NCBI RefSeq assembly: GCF_020564355.1
Contig: NZ_JAJCRR010000002.1
Span: forward strand, 496,001 to 560,000
Direction of reading: 5' to 3'
DNA from: Lachnospira pectinoschiza
GTDB taxonomy: Bacteria > Bacillota > Clostridia > Lachnospirales > Lachnospiraceae
Length of the DNA stretch: 64,000 nucleotides
Below are positions 8,073-16,256 of this stretch, one piece after another. Position 1 is the stretch's first letter. Each line of letters begins with the position of its first letter. The notes under the pieces were generated by a model. That model was not told where the DNA came from and ran no database searches. It saw only the letters and a list, made by a program, of their open reading frames with translations. A program made the position numbers and the translations under genes.

Positions 8073-8633
8073 ATGCAGAAGAAAAAATTTTCTTTAACAC
8101 AATTAATTTTCATGGCACTGATGGCAGCCGTCATGTGTATTGCAGGGCCGCTTGCCGTGCCGATTGGGCCGGTTCCGATTACGCTGACCAATCTGGTTAT
8201 TTATATTGCAGTCGGGGTGCTTGGTACCGCACAGGGAACCATTAGTTACTGTCTGTATCTGCTTCTGGGAATGGTCGGTCTTCCGGTTTTTTCCGGCTAT
8301 GCCGGTGGACTTGGCAAACTTGCCGGACCGACAGGCGGATATCTGATTGGCTTTATTGCAATGGCACTGATTGGTGGAATTGTGATGGAAGTATCACACA
8401 GAAAACTGATTCCAACACTGATTGGCTGGTTTATCGGAACAGCCGTTGATTATCTGTTTGGAACATTGTGGTTTATGTATATCATGCACACGACATTTAT
8501 GCAGACTATGGCAGCGTGTGTTTTTCCGTTTATTATCGGTGACTGTATAAAACTGATTGCCGGTGTCATGCTTGGCAGACAGCTTCATAAAATACTGGTA
8601 CATGCCGGATTTATTAAAACAGCAGTAGCATAA
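8073..8633 (+). CDS. bioY: Biotin transporter substrate-binding subunit BioY
   Basis: 186 aa integral membrane S-component of the ECF biotin transporter. BioY hallmarks are PVPITLTNLVIYIAVGVLG (with the TN signature near the biotin pocket), the GLPVFSGYAGG segment and KLAGPTGGYLIGFI. About six membrane helices. Start after AAGAAGGAT. The energising module EcfAAT is not in this window. Its own BirA operator lies just upstream. A second bioY (10784) shares the family motifs but not the regulation unit. Confidence 0.95.
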   Translation: MQKKKFSLTQLIFMALMAAVMCIAGPLAVPIGPVPITLTNLVIYIAVGVLGTAQGTISYCLYLLLGMVGLPVFSGYAGGLGKLAGPTGGYLIGFIAMALIGGIVMEVSHRKLIPTLIGWFIGTAVDYLFGTLWFMYIMHTTFMQTMAACVFPFIIGDCIKLIAGVMLGRQLHKILVHAGFIKTAVA

Positions 8634-8692
8634 CCGCTAAAATTTTTTGATAAATCAATATGATAAATGAATAATTAATAAGAATTAATAAA

Positions 8693-8745
8693 ACCCCGCA
8701 CTTTCAATGTCCTCTACGGACGGAAAGCGCGGGGCAGCTTTTTAT
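8693..8745. terminator. Terminator between bioY and RpiB-like gene
   Basis: CCCCGCactttc against gaaagcGCGGGG with cttttt on the right and a T-run on the minus side; serves both convergent genes. Confidence 0.85.
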
Positions 8746-8791
8746 GCATTTATATTATCGCACAATTTCAGATGAAATTATACAAAATCTA

Positions 8792-9433
8792 CTATGCAAG
8801 CAGTGTCTTTACATAATCTGCAATTTCCTGATTCTTGCAGTTTGCAAAGAATAATTCCTGGAATTTTTCACCGGCAACAGCACCCTTTACAAGGTCCTGA
8901 TCAAGGTTCTTTAAAATGTCGATTAAGCTGTCTTTGAAAGCAACCTTTCTTACTCCATCAAGAATCTTCTTATTTCTCTGTTCCGGAACAACTCTTTCCT
9001 TTGGATAACCGCCGCCCGGTTCGCCTTCAAATAATTTTTCAAAAATGTATGTAAGATTTAATTCAGCACCCCAGCCAAAGCCCTTTGCAAATGGGAGTGA
9101 AATGGCATTACCGTCATTAATCTGCATAAACATATATGCATCTGAAGGGTCTACAACATGTCCGCACAGAACACCCGGGAATGAATTTAATGCAAGCATG
9201 GCGCCTTCACCTGTACCGCAGCCTGTTACAACGAAATCAGCAGCACCGCTGTTAATTAAAAGAGCAGCTAAAATACCGTTCTGTACATATGTCAGCTGTG
9301 CAGCATCGTCAGCAGCATACATACCGTAATTATCAACTGTATGTCCCTTGCTTTCTGCAACCTTCTTTAAAGTGTTATAAACCATTTCATTTTTTGCAGC
9401 CTGGCTGTTTTCATTAATCAATGCAATTCTCAT
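8792..9433 (-). CDS. RpiB/LacA/LacB-family sugar-phosphate isomerase
   Basis: 213 aa. The family aldose-ketose isomerase signature is clear: VTGCGTGEGAMLALNSFPGV contains the anion-binding GCGTGEG loop. At 213 aa it is longer than RpiB (about 150), having an extra C-terminal helical domain from about residue 140, as seen in a subgroup annotated only as RpiB/LacA/LacB-like. The true substrate (ribose-5-P, galactose-6-P, erythrulose-4-P or another) cannot be told from sequence. Start at 9433 after GATGAGG on the minus strand. It sits between two biotin transcription units and is divergent from bioB. Confidence 0.85.
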   Translation of the reverse strand: MRIALINENSQAAKNEMVYNTLKKVAESKGHTVDNYGMYAADDAAQLTYVQNGILAALLINSGAADFVVTGCGTGEGAMLALNSFPGVLCGHVVDPSDAYMFMQINDGNAISLPFAKGFGWGAELNLTYIFEKLFEGEPGGGYPKERVVPEQRNKKILDGVRKVAFKDSLIDILKNLDQDLVKGAVAGEKFQELFFANCKNQEIADYVKTLLA

Positions 9434-9559
9434 GATTTTAAAACCTCATCTTTCTTTATTTTGCAATATTGCAATTAAATTAACTATAAGCAATTATGAG
9501 AGATTTGTCAATGTATGTGAAATTTGTAACAACAAGTGTTAACTTTGTAGATTTTTATG

Positions 9560-9621
9560 TTGACATTTAACGGCGCAGGTATTAAATTAGTTGTAAACTT
9601 AATTTTTTAAGAGGTTTACAA
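9560..9621 (+). promoter_or_regulatory. Promoter and BirA operator of bioB-bioY
   Basis: TTGACA (9560-9565), 17 bp, TAAATT (9583-9588), then TTGTAAAC (9591-9598), 15 bp, GTTTACAA (9614-9621). The operator covers the predicted start near 9595. Half-sites and spacing match the BirA operator and the bioY site at 7943. Confidence 0.88.
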
Positions 9622-9639
9622 TTTACAACAAAACGGAGA

Positions 9640-9787
9640 TCGTGTAAAAAAACACACTGATGTGCTGATTTTTTACACAGCACTTTGTTTATGAGCAAAA
9701 ATAAAGTGCTATGATGGCAGATGAGAAAACGCATGCACAAATTTTCATCGCCGTTTCGCAACAAGTTGCTCAGAAATGGAGATTAGT
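9640..9787 (+). ncRNA. Structured leader RNA element, copy B, upstream of bioB (class not recognised)
   Basis: Same architecture as copy A: GTGTAAAAAA against TTTTTTACAC capped by CAC-TGAT-GTG; GCACTTT against AAAGTGC; GATGAGAA against TTTTCATC; GCAA-caag-TTGC (9758-9769); then tcagaaatggag. Conserved between the copies but outside the long stems are cactgatgtgct, ctatgatggcagatgag and gctcagaaatg. The paired positions differ in concert. It lies between the BirA operator and bioB, so bioB would have a second, RNA-level layer of control. Confidence 0.75.
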
Positions 9788-10762
9788 ATGTTAGAACTTG
9801 CAAAAGAAATTGTCGGCGGAAGACGGCTGACAAGAGAAGAAGATTGTTCGTTTTTACTGGAAGCGGATATTAATGAATTGTGTGAAGGTGCGGATTATAT
9901 CCGTAAAAATTTATGCGGAACACGCGCGGATTTGTGTGCAATTATCAACGGAAAAAGCGGTGCATGCAGTGAAAACTGTAAATTCTGCTCACAGTCCGCA
10001 CATCATCACACCGCCTGTCAGGCAGGAGATTTTATTGATGAAGAAGCCATTTTATCCGGCTGCCGCGAAGCATGGGAGCAGGGAGTAGACCGCTACTGCA
10101 TCGTAACGGCGGGACGCGCCATTAAAGATGAAGACTTTGAAAAAGCACTTCATGCGTACAAAAAAATGCATGAGGAATTTCCGGATATGATTTTGTGTGC
10201 ATCCCACGGTTTTGTATCGGAAGAAAAATTAAAACAGTTAAAAGAAGCCGGTGTTTCCATGTATCATGAAAATATTGAAACGTCCGAGGAAAATTTTCCG
10301 AATGTCTGTACAACACACAGCTTTGAAGATAAAATCCATGAAATTAAGCGGATTCAGGAAGCGGGCTTAGAACTTTGTACCGGCGGCATTGTCGGCATGG
10401 GTGAAACATGGAAAGACCGTCTTAGCATGGCATTTACGCTCGCAGAACTGGGTATCCGTTCCATCCCGATTAATATCTTAATTCCTGTAAAAGGCACACC
10501 GTTTGGAGAACTTGAGCCGATGACGCAGGAAGATATATTAAGAACCGTCGCCATACTGCGTTATATCAATCCGAAAGCAGATGTGCGGATTGCTGCAGGC
10601 AGAAATTATTTTAAAGATGGCGGCGGGGAACTGTTTTTGTCCGGTATCAATGCCGCACTGACCGGAAATCTTCTGACAACCGGTGGAAGCAGTATGGAGC
10701 AGGACAGAAACATTTTAGAGGAAAAAGGATATATTTTGAAAAAGAAACCAACTGAAAAATAA
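9788..10762 (+). CDS. bioB: Biotin synthase
   Basis: 324 aa radical-SAM enzyme that inserts sulfur into dethiobiotin. The SAM cluster motif is CSENCKFC (C-x3-C-x2-C) in GKSGACSENCKFCSQSAHH; further BioB features are YHENIETS, GGIVGMGET and the late AGRNYFKDGG region. Start chosen at 9788 because GGAG sits 6 bp upstream; the in-frame ATG at 9776 lies inside the leader RNA and overlaps that Shine-Dalgarno. It is the first gene of bioB-bioY. No bioA/D/F in view, so dethiobiotin or related precursors may be taken up by BioY and converted. Confidence 0.95.
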   Translation: MLELAKEIVGGRRLTREEDCSFLLEADINELCEGADYIRKNLCGTRADLCAIINGKSGACSENCKFCSQSAHHHTACQAGDFIDEEAILSGCREAWEQGVDRYCIVTAGRAIKDEDFEKALHAYKKMHEEFPDMILCASHGFVSEEKLKQLKEAGVSMYHENIETSEENFPNVCTTHSFEDKIHEIKRIQEAGLELCTGGIVGMGETWKDRLSMAFTLAELGIRSIPINILIPVKGTPFGELEPMTQEDILRTVAILRYINPKADVRIAAGRNYFKDGGGELFLSGINAALTGNLLTTGGSSMEQDRNILEEKGYILKKKPTEK

Positions 10763-10783
10763 TTTATAGAACGGGAGAAGAAA

Positions 10784-11365
10784 ATGAATAAAATCAATGC
10801 TGAAAAAACAAAAGACATGGTAATTATCGGACTGATGGCAGCAATTATTTGTGTGATGGGGCCGCTGTCAATCCGGCTGCCGTTTACACTGGTACCGATT
10901 TCGCTGACCAATCTGGCAATCTATTTCATTTTATATGTAGCAGGAACCAGACGCACTGTTATCAGTTATCTGATTTATCTTTTAATCGGAATGTGCGGTG
11001 TACCGGTATTTTCTAATTTTTCATCCGGAGTGCAAAAGCTTGCCGGTCCGACCGGCGGATACCTTGTCGGTTTCATTTTTATGGCAATGGTCAGCGGCTT
11101 CTTTATTGACCGCTGGTATAACAAGCCTGTGATTGCTTTTGCGGGAATGTGGCTCGGCAAAGCAGTCAGCGCGGCATTTGGTACAATCTGGTATGCGTAT
11201 GTTGCAGGGCTTTCTTTTAAGGCAGCTTTAATGGGCGGTGTTGTTCCGTTTTTACTGGGAGATTTAATAAAAACAATCCTCGTTGCGGCAGTCGGTCCGG
11301 CTGTGCGTAAGCGGCTGGCAGTCAGCGGACTTGTAGAATACAGCGTGAATAATTCTTCAATTTAA
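10784..11365 (+). CDS. bioY: Second biotin transporter subunit BioY
   Basis: 193 aa, about six membrane helices. Family motifs: RLPFTLVPISLTNLAIYFILYVAG, CGVPVFSNFSSG, QKLAGPTGGYLVGFIFMA and VPFLLGDLIK. It follows bioB by 21 bp with its own GGGAG site, so it shares the BirA-controlled promoter. It differs noticeably from the bioY at 8073, which suggests two transporters of different preference (biotin and dethiobiotin, for example), an inference from duplication and operon context only. Confidence 0.93.
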   Translation: MNKINAEKTKDMVIIGLMAAIICVMGPLSIRLPFTLVPISLTNLAIYFILYVAGTRRTVISYLIYLLIGMCGVPVFSNFSSGVQKLAGPTGGYLVGFIFMAMVSGFFIDRWYNKPVIAFAGMWLGKAVSAAFGTIWYAYVAGLSFKAALMGGVVPFLLGDLIKTILVAAVGPAVRKRLAVSGLVEYSVNNSSI

Positions 11366-11445
11366 GCGTATGCATTCGGATTTAAACCATTGTCATTTTA
11401 TAAAATTCATTATATAATAGTCCAAGCAAATTGCAGGAGGGACTT

Positions 11446-12429
11446 ATGTCAGCACAAAATGATACACAGGCGGCATTTATGGAAGCCATGAACGGCTTAA
11501 AAGAATATGCCAAAGTCAATGGCGGCTTTATTACCAAAGACGATGTACTCAGTTATTTTAAAGATTTAGATTTAGATGACGGTAAACTACAGATGGTTTA
11601 CGGCTATCTGATGGCAAATAATATTAAAATCAAAGGCGCAGCTTCCGAAGATAATGAATTTTTAAAAATGATGGAAACCGCGGAAGCGGAAGAAATCCAG
11701 AAGCAGGAAGCCGAGGAAACCAAACAGGAAGAACAGGCGGGTGCGAAACAGCTTGAGGAATCACTCGACTATGCAGAAGATGAGAAATATTTACAGCTGT
11801 ATCTGGAAGATTTAAAGCAGGTGGATATGCTTTCCGATACCAGTCTTGCATTTCTGTTAATGAATATTGTTGAAGATAATGATAAAAATTCACTGGAACT
11901 TTTATCGCAGTCTTTTTTAGGCAAAGTTACCGAATGGATTACCCCGTACCGCGGCAAAGGTGTGCTTGCCTGCGATCTGGTGCAGGAAGGTAATCTGGCA
12001 ATGCTGTCCTATATCGGCCAGAAGCAGTGGGCAAACAATTACGAATGGAAAGATAAGATTAAAGAAGGAAATACGCAGGATTTGCTCGAAGTCCTTCACG
12101 GCATTGAAAAAGAAGTCCGTGAACTGGTTGAGGGCAGTCTTGAAATGATGATTGATGAACAGAAAGAATCCAATCAGGTCGCGGGCAGAGTGCTAGGAAA
12201 GGTCAATCTTGTCAACGATTGGGCAAAACGTTTAAGAAATGAACTGGAACGCAAACCGACCATTCAGGAGGTTGCTGATAAAATGGGCATTTCCCCAGAA
12301 CAGGTAACGGAAGCAATCCGCTTATCGGCAGAAGCAATAGAAGACATTGATTATGTAAAAACCATGCCGCAGGCAGATACAAAGGCAGATGTTCCAAATA
12401 AACCGGTTGGAAAAATCAGCTTCCAGTAA
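11446..12429 (+). CDS. Sigma-70-like protein lacking promoter-binding regions
   Basis: 327 aa. Start at 11446 has GCAGGAGGG upstream; the ATG-like start at 11431 overlaps it. Segments echo RpoD: residues about 17-50 resemble region 1.1 (GGFITKDDVLSYF), about 108-190 resemble regions 1.2-2.1 (YLQLYLEDLKQVDML; DLVQEGNLAMLSYI), and about 254-292 resemble region 3 (RLRNELERKPTIQEVADKMG). The aromatic region 2.3-2.4 that melts and reads the -10 box is replaced by a charged helical stretch, and region 4 (-35 reading) is absent. It cannot be an ordinary sigma; it may bind core RNA polymerase as a modulator. It is directly upstream of 6S RNA, another polymerase regulator. Confidence 0.7.
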   Translation: MSAQNDTQAAFMEAMNGLKEYAKVNGGFITKDDVLSYFKDLDLDDGKLQMVYGYLMANNIKIKGAASEDNEFLKMMETAEAEEIQKQEAEETKQEEQAGAKQLEESLDYAEDEKYLQLYLEDLKQVDMLSDTSLAFLLMNIVEDNDKNSLELLSQSFLGKVTEWITPYRGKGVLACDLVQEGNLAMLSYIGQKQWANNYEWKDKIKEGNTQDLLEVLHGIEKEVRELVEGSLEMMIDEQKESNQVAGRVLGKVNLVNDWAKRLRNELERKPTIQEVADKMGISPEQVTEAIRLSAEAIEDIDYVKTMPQADTKADVPNKPVGKISFQ

Positions 12430-12468
12430 CAACATTTAAGAATAAAATATGAAATTTTACATAAGATA

Positions 12469-12497
12469 TTGTGTAAAGACAAAGATTGTTGTATAAT
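12469..12497 (+). promoter_or_regulatory. Promoter of 6S RNA
   Basis: TTGTGT, 17 bp, TATAAT; start expected near 12504. Confidence 0.65.
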
Positions 12498-12503
12498 ACG
12501 TTT

Positions 12504-12720
12504 AACGAAAACGAGATACAATTGAATAGGGCATTTCCTGGGGTGTTCGCCAGCCTGTTTATTTTGATCCTACATTATTCGCACGGGACTCCTATATCTT
12601 CATTTTCAATGTCAAGCCTCCTTAGTCAGTGGAAGGCAGCGGAATGAATGCGGTAACCCACCTAGCTAAGCTAGGAGTCGAAAACGCAGGCAACGGCATT
12701 TTGGGAATGTTTAATTGACA
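12504..12720 (+). ncRNA. ssrS: 6S RNA
   Basis: 6S RNA mimics an open promoter and sequesters sigma-A polymerase. The two ends pair through CAATT/AATTG and CATTTCC/GGAATG; internal arms tcgccagcctg and gcaggcaacggc form the closing stem, leaving a long, largely unpaired central region. No convincing reading frame crosses it, and it has its own promoter and terminator. Length of about 215 nt is a little above the common 180-200. Exact 5' and 3' ends are estimates. Confidence 0.8.
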
Positions 12721-12730
12721 AAGTACAGAC

Positions 12731-12775
12731 AAACTTCTTTTTATCCGCATAATGATGATAAAAGGAAGTTTTTTT
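12731..12775 (+). terminator. Terminator of 6S RNA
   Basis: AAACTTC...TTTATC against GATAAAA..GGAAGTT followed by a run of seven T. Confidence 0.85.
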
Positions 12776-12858
12776 CATTTATATCTTAATTTATAACCGC
12801 ATAAAATCATGAATAGCGTTTATTCGGTTCATACAAATCAGTATAGAAGGGGACGGGT

Positions 12859-15135
12859 GTGATTTTAAAAAAGCGAAAACGAATTTGGATAATGGCAGGA
12901 CTGTTTCTTTGTATTTTTCTTATTTTAGCGGCAGTTCTTTTTACAAAAAAGAAAAGTACAGATATCTTTACCATGGCAGAAGCTTCTAAAATGCTTGCTT
13001 ATGCCGCAACGGATTTTAAGACGTCCGGAACGGATGACACCGGTAAATACTGGTATTCCGGTTATGTCAATGCTGTCAGCGAAGCCGGTCTGCTTAAAAT
13101 TAAAAAGCCGCAGGCAGCGGTGCGTTTTAAGGATACATATGCACTGGCAAAGAAACTGGAAGTGCCGGAAACGGTTCTTGCAGAACTTCAAAACAGTGCG
13201 AAAGCGATGACAAAACAGGAATTTTTAGACGTATTTATGCAGCTGCTTCCTTATATGAAAAACGGTGAACAGGTTGTTAAAATACAGGCGGGGATTGCAG
13301 GCACGCCCGCAACGCTTAAACAGGCGGGGGAGTGGGAAGCCTACACCACCAAAGGCACCTACCGTTTTACAGGAATTGTGCTGGACGATAAGATTGATAA
13401 GACAGTAACAATGTATACCTGCGGCAAAGAAATTCTTGCAGTTGAAGATACTGTGGAAAACGAGGTAGAATATAAAAACATCTGGATTAAATCCAGTACG
13501 GATACCACAGTTGAAACCAATGTCTACGGCGCAGACCGCATTTTTAAAATCCCGGGACTGACAGCGCCTGTTGAAAATGTGCTTGCTGATTTAAAGGTGG
13601 AAAACGGCAGTGTCACACAGATTAATACCAAAACCGATACGATTACCGGCATGGTACAGGCCGTCACAAAAGACTATGTGGAAGTGCAGGGCTACGGAAA
13701 AGTCGCATTAGACGATGCGTTTATGATTTATGACATTTACAACGGCTTTGCCGTAAAGACTTATCAGGATATTATTGTGGGTTATTCCTTACAGGATTTT
13801 ATCGTTGCAGAAGGCAAAATCTGCGGTGCGGTTATCTCTAAACCGCTGAATGTGCAGAATATCCGCGTTATTTTGAAAAATACCGGGTTTAAAAGCATTT
13901 TCCATGAAAATGTACGGCTGACGTGTTCTAAAAGCTTTATGGTCAGTACAAATGAACAACAGACACGCTACAACGCGGGGGACGTCTTTGAGCTGACACC
14001 GGATAATGAACTGCTTTTACAGGGACGAGTGACCGTCACACCGGATAACGGCGGTGAAATCTCTATTTTGTCGGTGATGCGCAGCCAGGGTGTGCCGTCT
14101 TATGAGGGCAGTATCGAACTGGCGGCTGCAGATGACGGCATTGTGATTGTCAATGATGTGCCGGTCGAATCCTATCTGAAGCGTGTTGTACCAAGTGAAA
14201 TGCCTGCAAGCTTTGCCGTAGAAGCCTTAAAGGTGCAGGCCGTTTGTGCCAGAAGCTATGCTTACAAACATCTGGAAAACGGTGCTTACAGTGAATACGG
14301 TGCGCATGTGGATGATTCCACGATGTATCAGGTATACAACAATACATCGGAGCAGTCATCTTCCAATGAAGCCATTCAGAATACGCGCGGACAGATTCTG
14401 ACCTATAATGGTGAAGTCGTGCAGACTTATTATTATTCGACCTCCTGTGGTGTAACGACGGATGTCAGCATCTGGGGTTCAGATTCATCGTCTTATCCGT
14501 ATTTTGTAAGCCGCTTTGTCAGCCGTTCACAAAAGGAGCTGGATTTGACGGATGAAGCCGCTTTTGAAGCTTTTATTACGTCAAAAGATGAAAATGATTA
14601 CGATGCCGGATATGCGCTTTACCGCTGGGAATTACAGGCAGATATTACAGCACTTTCCAACAGTTTTAACGCAAAGCTGTATGAAAAATATCTGTCAGCT
14701 CCGTCAAAAATTCTGACACAGCAGGCAGACGGCAGTTTCCAGTCACAGAAAATAACGGACATCGGCACGATTACATCTGTTACCGTCAATGAACGGGCGG
14801 CGGGTGGTGCGGTAAAAAGTGTGACTGTCTGCGGCAGTGCGGCAACGGTGCGCATTGACAGCGAATCCTGTATCCGCGGGTTATTCGGTATGACAGATGC
14901 AGAAATGACGACCAACACCGGAACGACAAAAATGGCATCGCTTCCGAGTACCTTCTGTATCTTTAAACCGGTATACGAGAAAGGCTCTTTAAGCGGCTAC
15001 CGCATTATCGGCGGCGGATACGGACACGGCATCGGCATGAGCCAGAATGCAGTCAATGAAATGGTAAAAGACACAATGAATTATCAGCAGATTTTACAGT
15101 TTTTCTATCCGGGAACGGCAATCGAACAAAAATAA
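12859..15135 (+). CDS. SpoIID/LytB-domain membrane-anchored protein
   Basis: 758 aa, GTG start after GAAGGGG. Residues about 9-29 are an N-terminal membrane anchor. A long all-beta region follows (about 60-415), then the SpoIID/LytB amidase-enhancer domain: VPVESYLKRVVPSEMPASF (about 433-451), AVCARSYAY, TRGQILTYNGEVVQTYYYSTSCG, and GGYGHGIGMSQ (about 717-727). SpoIID proteins cleave peptidoglycan glycan strands as lytic transglycosylases; the catalytic Glu region PSEM is present. It is much longer than B. subtilis SpoIID (about 343 aa), so this is the large clostridial variant, probably a cell-wall hydrolase or amidase activator and not necessarily sporulation-specific. Confidence 0.85.
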   Translation: MILKKRKRIWIMAGLFLCIFLILAAVLFTKKKSTDIFTMAEASKMLAYAATDFKTSGTDDTGKYWYSGYVNAVSEAGLLKIKKPQAAVRFKDTYALAKKLEVPETVLAELQNSAKAMTKQEFLDVFMQLLPYMKNGEQVVKIQAGIAGTPATLKQAGEWEAYTTKGTYRFTGIVLDDKIDKTVTMYTCGKEILAVEDTVENEVEYKNIWIKSSTDTTVETNVYGADRIFKIPGLTAPVENVLADLKVENGSVTQINTKTDTITGMVQAVTKDYVEVQGYGKVALDDAFMIYDIYNGFAVKTYQDIIVGYSLQDFIVAEGKICGAVISKPLNVQNIRVILKNTGFKSIFHENVRLTCSKSFMVSTNEQQTRYNAGDVFELTPDNELLLQGRVTVTPDNGGEISILSVMRSQGVPSYEGSIELAAADDGIVIVNDVPVESYLKRVVPSEMPASFAVEALKVQAVCARSYAYKHLENGAYSEYGAHVDDSTMYQVYNNTSEQSSSNEAIQNTRGQILTYNGEVVQTYYYSTSCGVTTDVSIWGSDSSSYPYFVSRFVSRSQKELDLTDEAAFEAFITSKDENDYDAGYALYRWELQADITALSNSFNAKLYEKYLSAPSKILTQQADGSFQSQKITDIGTITSVTVNERAAGGAVKSVTVCGSAATVRIDSESCIRGLFGMTDAEMTTNTGTTKMASLPSTFCIFKPVYEKGSLSGYRIIGGGYGHGIGMSQNAVNEMVKDTMNYQQILQFFYPGTAIEQK

Positions 15136-15138
15136 AAC

Positions 15139-15222
15139 AACCGCAGAAAGTATTTTGATTTCTTGTTTTCACCCTGACCGGTGAAAATGAAGTCAACTGC
15201 CTTCTGCGGCTTTTTGTTTTTA
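15139..15222 (+). terminator. Terminator with inner hairpin
   Basis: AACCGCAGAAG against CTTCTGCGG, inner hairpin TTTTCACC/GGTGAAAA, then TTTTTG TTTTT. It separates the SpoIID gene from the convergent YihY gene. Confidence 0.85.
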
Positions 15223-15246
15223 ATTTGTTATTTTTTTTAACAAGTC

Positions 15247-16113
15247 TTATTTTCTTTCCGCTTCTTTTTTCTTTTTCCGTGAAAACTTCGGCAGAAGCGG
15301 GCGGAGTGTCTGACTGGCAATCAGTGTATTTAATTCCGCACCAAAAAACAGAATCAGCATACATACATAAATCCACACCAGTGCAAAAATCAATGTTGTC
15401 AGACTGCCGTACATATATGAAAAATTCGGTGAATGTGCAACGTAGAGCGAATAGCAGTAGGAAAATCCGTACCAGCCGACTGCCGAGAAAACCGCTCCCG
15501 GAAATTCCTTTGTAATGCTGGACTTTCTTGTTGGAATAAATAAATACATCAGCAAAAACAGCAGAATCATAAATGACGGAAATAAAATCATACGGTTATT
15601 TAATATTGCCGATAAAATCACTGCAAGCCGAGGAATAAAAACTTCAATCAATCCGATCAGCTGGTTGCCAAAGACCAGCAGCAGCAGGGTCGCAATAATT
15701 AAAACCAGCAGTGCAATTGTATAGACCGTAGACATCAGCCGCTGTAACAGCCAGTTTCGTTTCTTTTGGGTATCGTAAATAATATTTAATTCCTGCATGA
15801 TTGCAAGAAAGCCTTTTCCTGCCGCCCAAATGGTTGCAACCGTAGTAATGGATGTTAATGCTGCCGATGAATTATCATATAAATCTTCAATAATGGAAAC
15901 CAGAAATGGTTCCAGCTGGACAGGAATTACACCTTTGAGCATCAGTAAAAGGGCATCTTCTGTCAGCGGAAGGAACTTAAACAAGCTCATCAGCAGCAAA
16001 AGACACGGGAAAATGCTTAATATAATGTAAAAACAGGACTGTGCCGCATAGCCGGTAAGATTATCCTTTGTCAGCTTGCGCGCAATTTCCTGAATCATAA
16101 AGATAATTCTCAT
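15247..16113 (-). CDS. YihY/BrkB-family inner membrane protein
   Basis: 288 aa. Six predicted membrane helices and the family signature TKDNLTGYAAQSCFYIILSIFP near the N-terminus, then GKGFLAIMQELNIIYD and the GSLTTLIFALVWIYVCMLILFFGAELN segment before a basic tail (KFSRKKKKEAERK). The family was once mislabelled ribonuclease BN; it is now seen as a membrane protein of unknown transport function. It is monocistronic and divergent from scpA. Confidence 0.9.
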   Translation of the reverse strand: MRIIFMIQEIARKLTKDNLTGYAAQSCFYIILSIFPCLLLLMSLFKFLPLTEDALLLMLKGVIPVQLEPFLVSIIEDLYDNSSAALTSITTVATIWAAGKGFLAIMQELNIIYDTQKKRNWLLQRLMSTVYTIALLVLIIATLLLLVFGNQLIGLIEVFIPRLAVILSAILNNRMILFPSFMILLFLLMYLFIPTRKSSITKEFPGAVFSAVGWYGFSYCYSLYVAHSPNFSYMYGSLTTLIFALVWIYVCMLILFFGAELNTLIASQTLRPLLPKFSRKKKKEAERK

Positions 16114-16183
16114 AAAATGACCCTTTCTTTACGGTGATTTTATTATTATAAACTATTTTTCGGATAAGATAAAGATAAAAATA

Positions 16184-16212
16184 TTGCATTTGTTGCAGGT
16201 TTTCGTTACAAT
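16184..16212 (+). promoter_or_regulatory. Promoter of scpAB
   Basis: TTGCAT, 17 bp, TACAAT, about 45 nt before scpA. Confidence 0.6.
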
Positions 16213-16256
16213 ATAAAGTACGGTTAAAATTAGTATACGCAGAAGTGGGAAAAATA

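Noticed and set aside
9776..9787. ATG at 9776 as bioB start
   Set aside because: The bases form the Shine-Dalgarno of the ATG at 9788, and the added MEIS is not a BioB feature.
12530..12718. 6S region as a protein-coding segment
   Set aside because: No frame with codon bias or ribosome site; long-range pairing of the two ends explains it.
16245..16256. GTG start for ScpA
   Set aside because: Adds MGKI without family support and has a poorer ribosome site than 16257.
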